Shown piece after piece: positions 42,271 to 43,055 of a stretch of DNA of 43,055 nt. Every line of letters begins with the position of its first letter. Position 1 is the first letter of the stretch. Position numbers and translations under genes: made by a program. The DNA comes from Xanthomonas bonasiae (lineage in GTDB: Bacteria > Pseudomonadota > Gammaproteobacteria > Xanthomonadales > Xanthomonadaceae). Below the pieces are notes generated by a model. It saw only the letters and a program-made list of their open reading frames with translations, was not told the origin of the DNA and did not search any database. The stretch is taken from assembly GCF_017163705.1 (NCBI RefSeq), contig NZ_JAFIWB010000034.1, positions 1-43,055 of the forward strand. Direction: 5' to 3'.

Positions 42271-42411
42271 TAGCCCCTCTCCCGTCGGGAGAGGGGTTGG
42301 GGTGAGGGTACGGCGCGAAGCGACTCGCTGAGTTTGGGTACACGAGGCTTCGCCCGTACCCTCATCCGCCCCTTCGGGGCACCTTCTCCCGAGGGGAGAA
42401 GGGAGCGGCCG
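42271..42411. repeat. MITE-like repeat, copy 2
   Basis: A 141-bp copy in the same orientation, directly abutting copy 1. It is close in sequence throughout and lacks the extra stretch of copy 1. Confidence 0.85.
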
Positions 42412-42550
42412 TAGCCCCTCTCCCCCCGGGAGAGGGGTTGGGGTGAGGGTCCGGCGCGAAGCGACTCGCGGAGTTTGGGCGCACGAGGCTTCGCGCGAAC
42501 CCTCATCCGCCCCTGCGGGGCACCTTCTCCCGGTGGGAGAAGGGAACAGC
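42412..42550. repeat. MITE-like repeat, copy 3
   Basis: A copy of about 139 bp, same orientation, abutting copy 2. The first hairpin loop has changed (CCCCCCGGGAG in place of CCCGTCGGGAG) and the right-hand hairpin reads CTCCCGGTGGGAG. Confidence 0.85.
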
Positions 42551-43055
42551 GGCGGAGCATAGCCAGATCCGCCCCCATGTCCGTCTCATGACGGGGACCA
42601 CCAACGGCCTGCACAGCGCACCACCACCTCCAGGGCAACGCGCATTCAGCCAGGAACGCGGAACCGCGCCCGCAGCGGACAGGCCTCGGGATAAGTTTTG
42701 TCTCGGGTTTGTTGCGGGACAGCAGCCGGCCCGGGCGTGGTTCCGTGTTTGTCAATAGGCGCCAAGTGGTTTCTTTTGTTTTTCAATCACTTGCTTCATG
42801 GCCTCCGCTGCGCCGGCGAGCGCGAGGTTGTCCACAAGGGGTGTGGATGACTTCTGCATAAGGGTGTGGATAAGCCCATCGCGGCCACGTGCCACAAGAC
42901 TGTCAAGAGACATGGCGAAAAATTAGACAGGCCGATGTGCGGCGCCCGGCGTCGTCCCGATTTCGGATGCCGGCAACGCCGTTCGTCGGCTCCGGAGAGG
43001 ACGGGGCCGGACCGCCGCTACGGCCATGACACCGATGGGGGGGCGGGTGTCGGGG
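42551..43055. other. Gene-free right edge
   Basis: About 500 bp without a supported gene. It contains an A+T-richer stretch near 42755-42800 and the DnaA-box-like cluster at 42828-42873. It then returns to high G+C. The layout resembles a long upstream regulatory region for a gene beyond the window. Confidence 0.5.
42828..42873. promoter_or_regulatory. Cluster of three DnaA-box-like sites
   Basis: TTGTCCACA (42828-42836, one mismatch to the TTATCCACA consensus), TGTGGATGA (42842-42850, one mismatch, opposite strand) and TGTGGATAA (42865-42873, perfect, opposite strand) lie within 46 bp. Such clusters occur at replication origins and upstream of DnaA-controlled genes, for example ribonucleotide reductase. 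Which applies here cannot be told without the sequence beyond 43055. Confidence 0.65.

Noticed and set aside
42551-43055. Chromosomal replication origin
   Set aside because: The DnaA boxes are suggestive, but no dnaA, rpmH or unwinding element is seen. The neighbouring genes are accessory, so only a DnaA-box cluster is claimed.

Overview
The window looks like chromosomal DNA of a xanthomonad (Xanthomonas or a close relative such as Pseudoxanthomonas, Stenotrophomonas or Lysobacter). The evidence is the high G+C content, the many extragenic GTAGGAGCGGCTTCAGCCGC-type palindromes (single, paired and in tandem), a large TonB-dependent receptor next to polysaccharide lyases, and protein types common in that group. 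The genus is an inference from pattern recognition, since no search was possible. No rRNA, tRNA, CRISPR array, transposase or prophage was seen.

Layout. Positions 1-950 hold a higher-order tandem array of repetitive extragenic palindromes (313-bp unit). A class II UvrA-like ATPase (1077-3593, +) and a BglX-like GH3 beta-glucosidase (3943-6225, -) converge on two paired palindromes. From 6414 to 9852 there are accessory genes on the minus strand: a SUKH/SMI1-type protein, a DUF4291 protein, a HEAT-like protein of less G+C-biased composition, and a small membrane protein. A 58-bp scrap of a TetR gene lies between the DUF4291 and HEAT-like genes. A zinc alcohol dehydrogenase (-) and a TetR regulator (+) diverge around a near-perfect 21-bp palindrome, the probable TetR operator. 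After a 192-bp tandem repeat come a DUF763 protein, a histone-H1-like DUF6496 protein, a MazG-like pyrophosphohydrolase and a small unknown protein.

Positions 16303-28128 form an alginate-utilisation locus. One minus-strand operon encodes a PL6 alginate lyase, a PL17 oligoalginate lyase, an MFS hexuronate-type transporter, an SDR reductase (probable DEH reductase) and an SGNH/GDSL esterase. The first three genes are joined by 4-bp ATGA overlaps. A TonB-dependent receptor is transcribed divergently, ends in a clear rho-independent terminator, and is followed by a FadR/UxuR-type GntR regulator. The divergent promoter region carries three TACCAA half-sites, which suits control by that regulator. 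The implied route is outer-membrane import, periplasmic cleavage to the unsaturated monouronate, inner-membrane uptake, and reduction to KDG. The esterase may remove O-acetyl groups.

Positions 28515-37507 hold a full-length cyclic beta-1,2-glucan synthase (2923 aa) and a 74-aa protein whose start codon overlaps its stop. A formaldehyde-dehydrogenase-like zinc enzyme follows. Positions 39081-42098 are a tight four-gene operon: divergent acyl-CoA dehydrogenase, PIG-L deacetylase, NodS-like methyltransferase and GT2 glycosyltransferase, all overlapping. It is the best candidate here for an undescribed biosynthetic system, and its product is unknown. The window ends with three copies of a MITE-like repeat and a cluster of DnaA-box-like sequences upstream of whatever lies beyond the edge.
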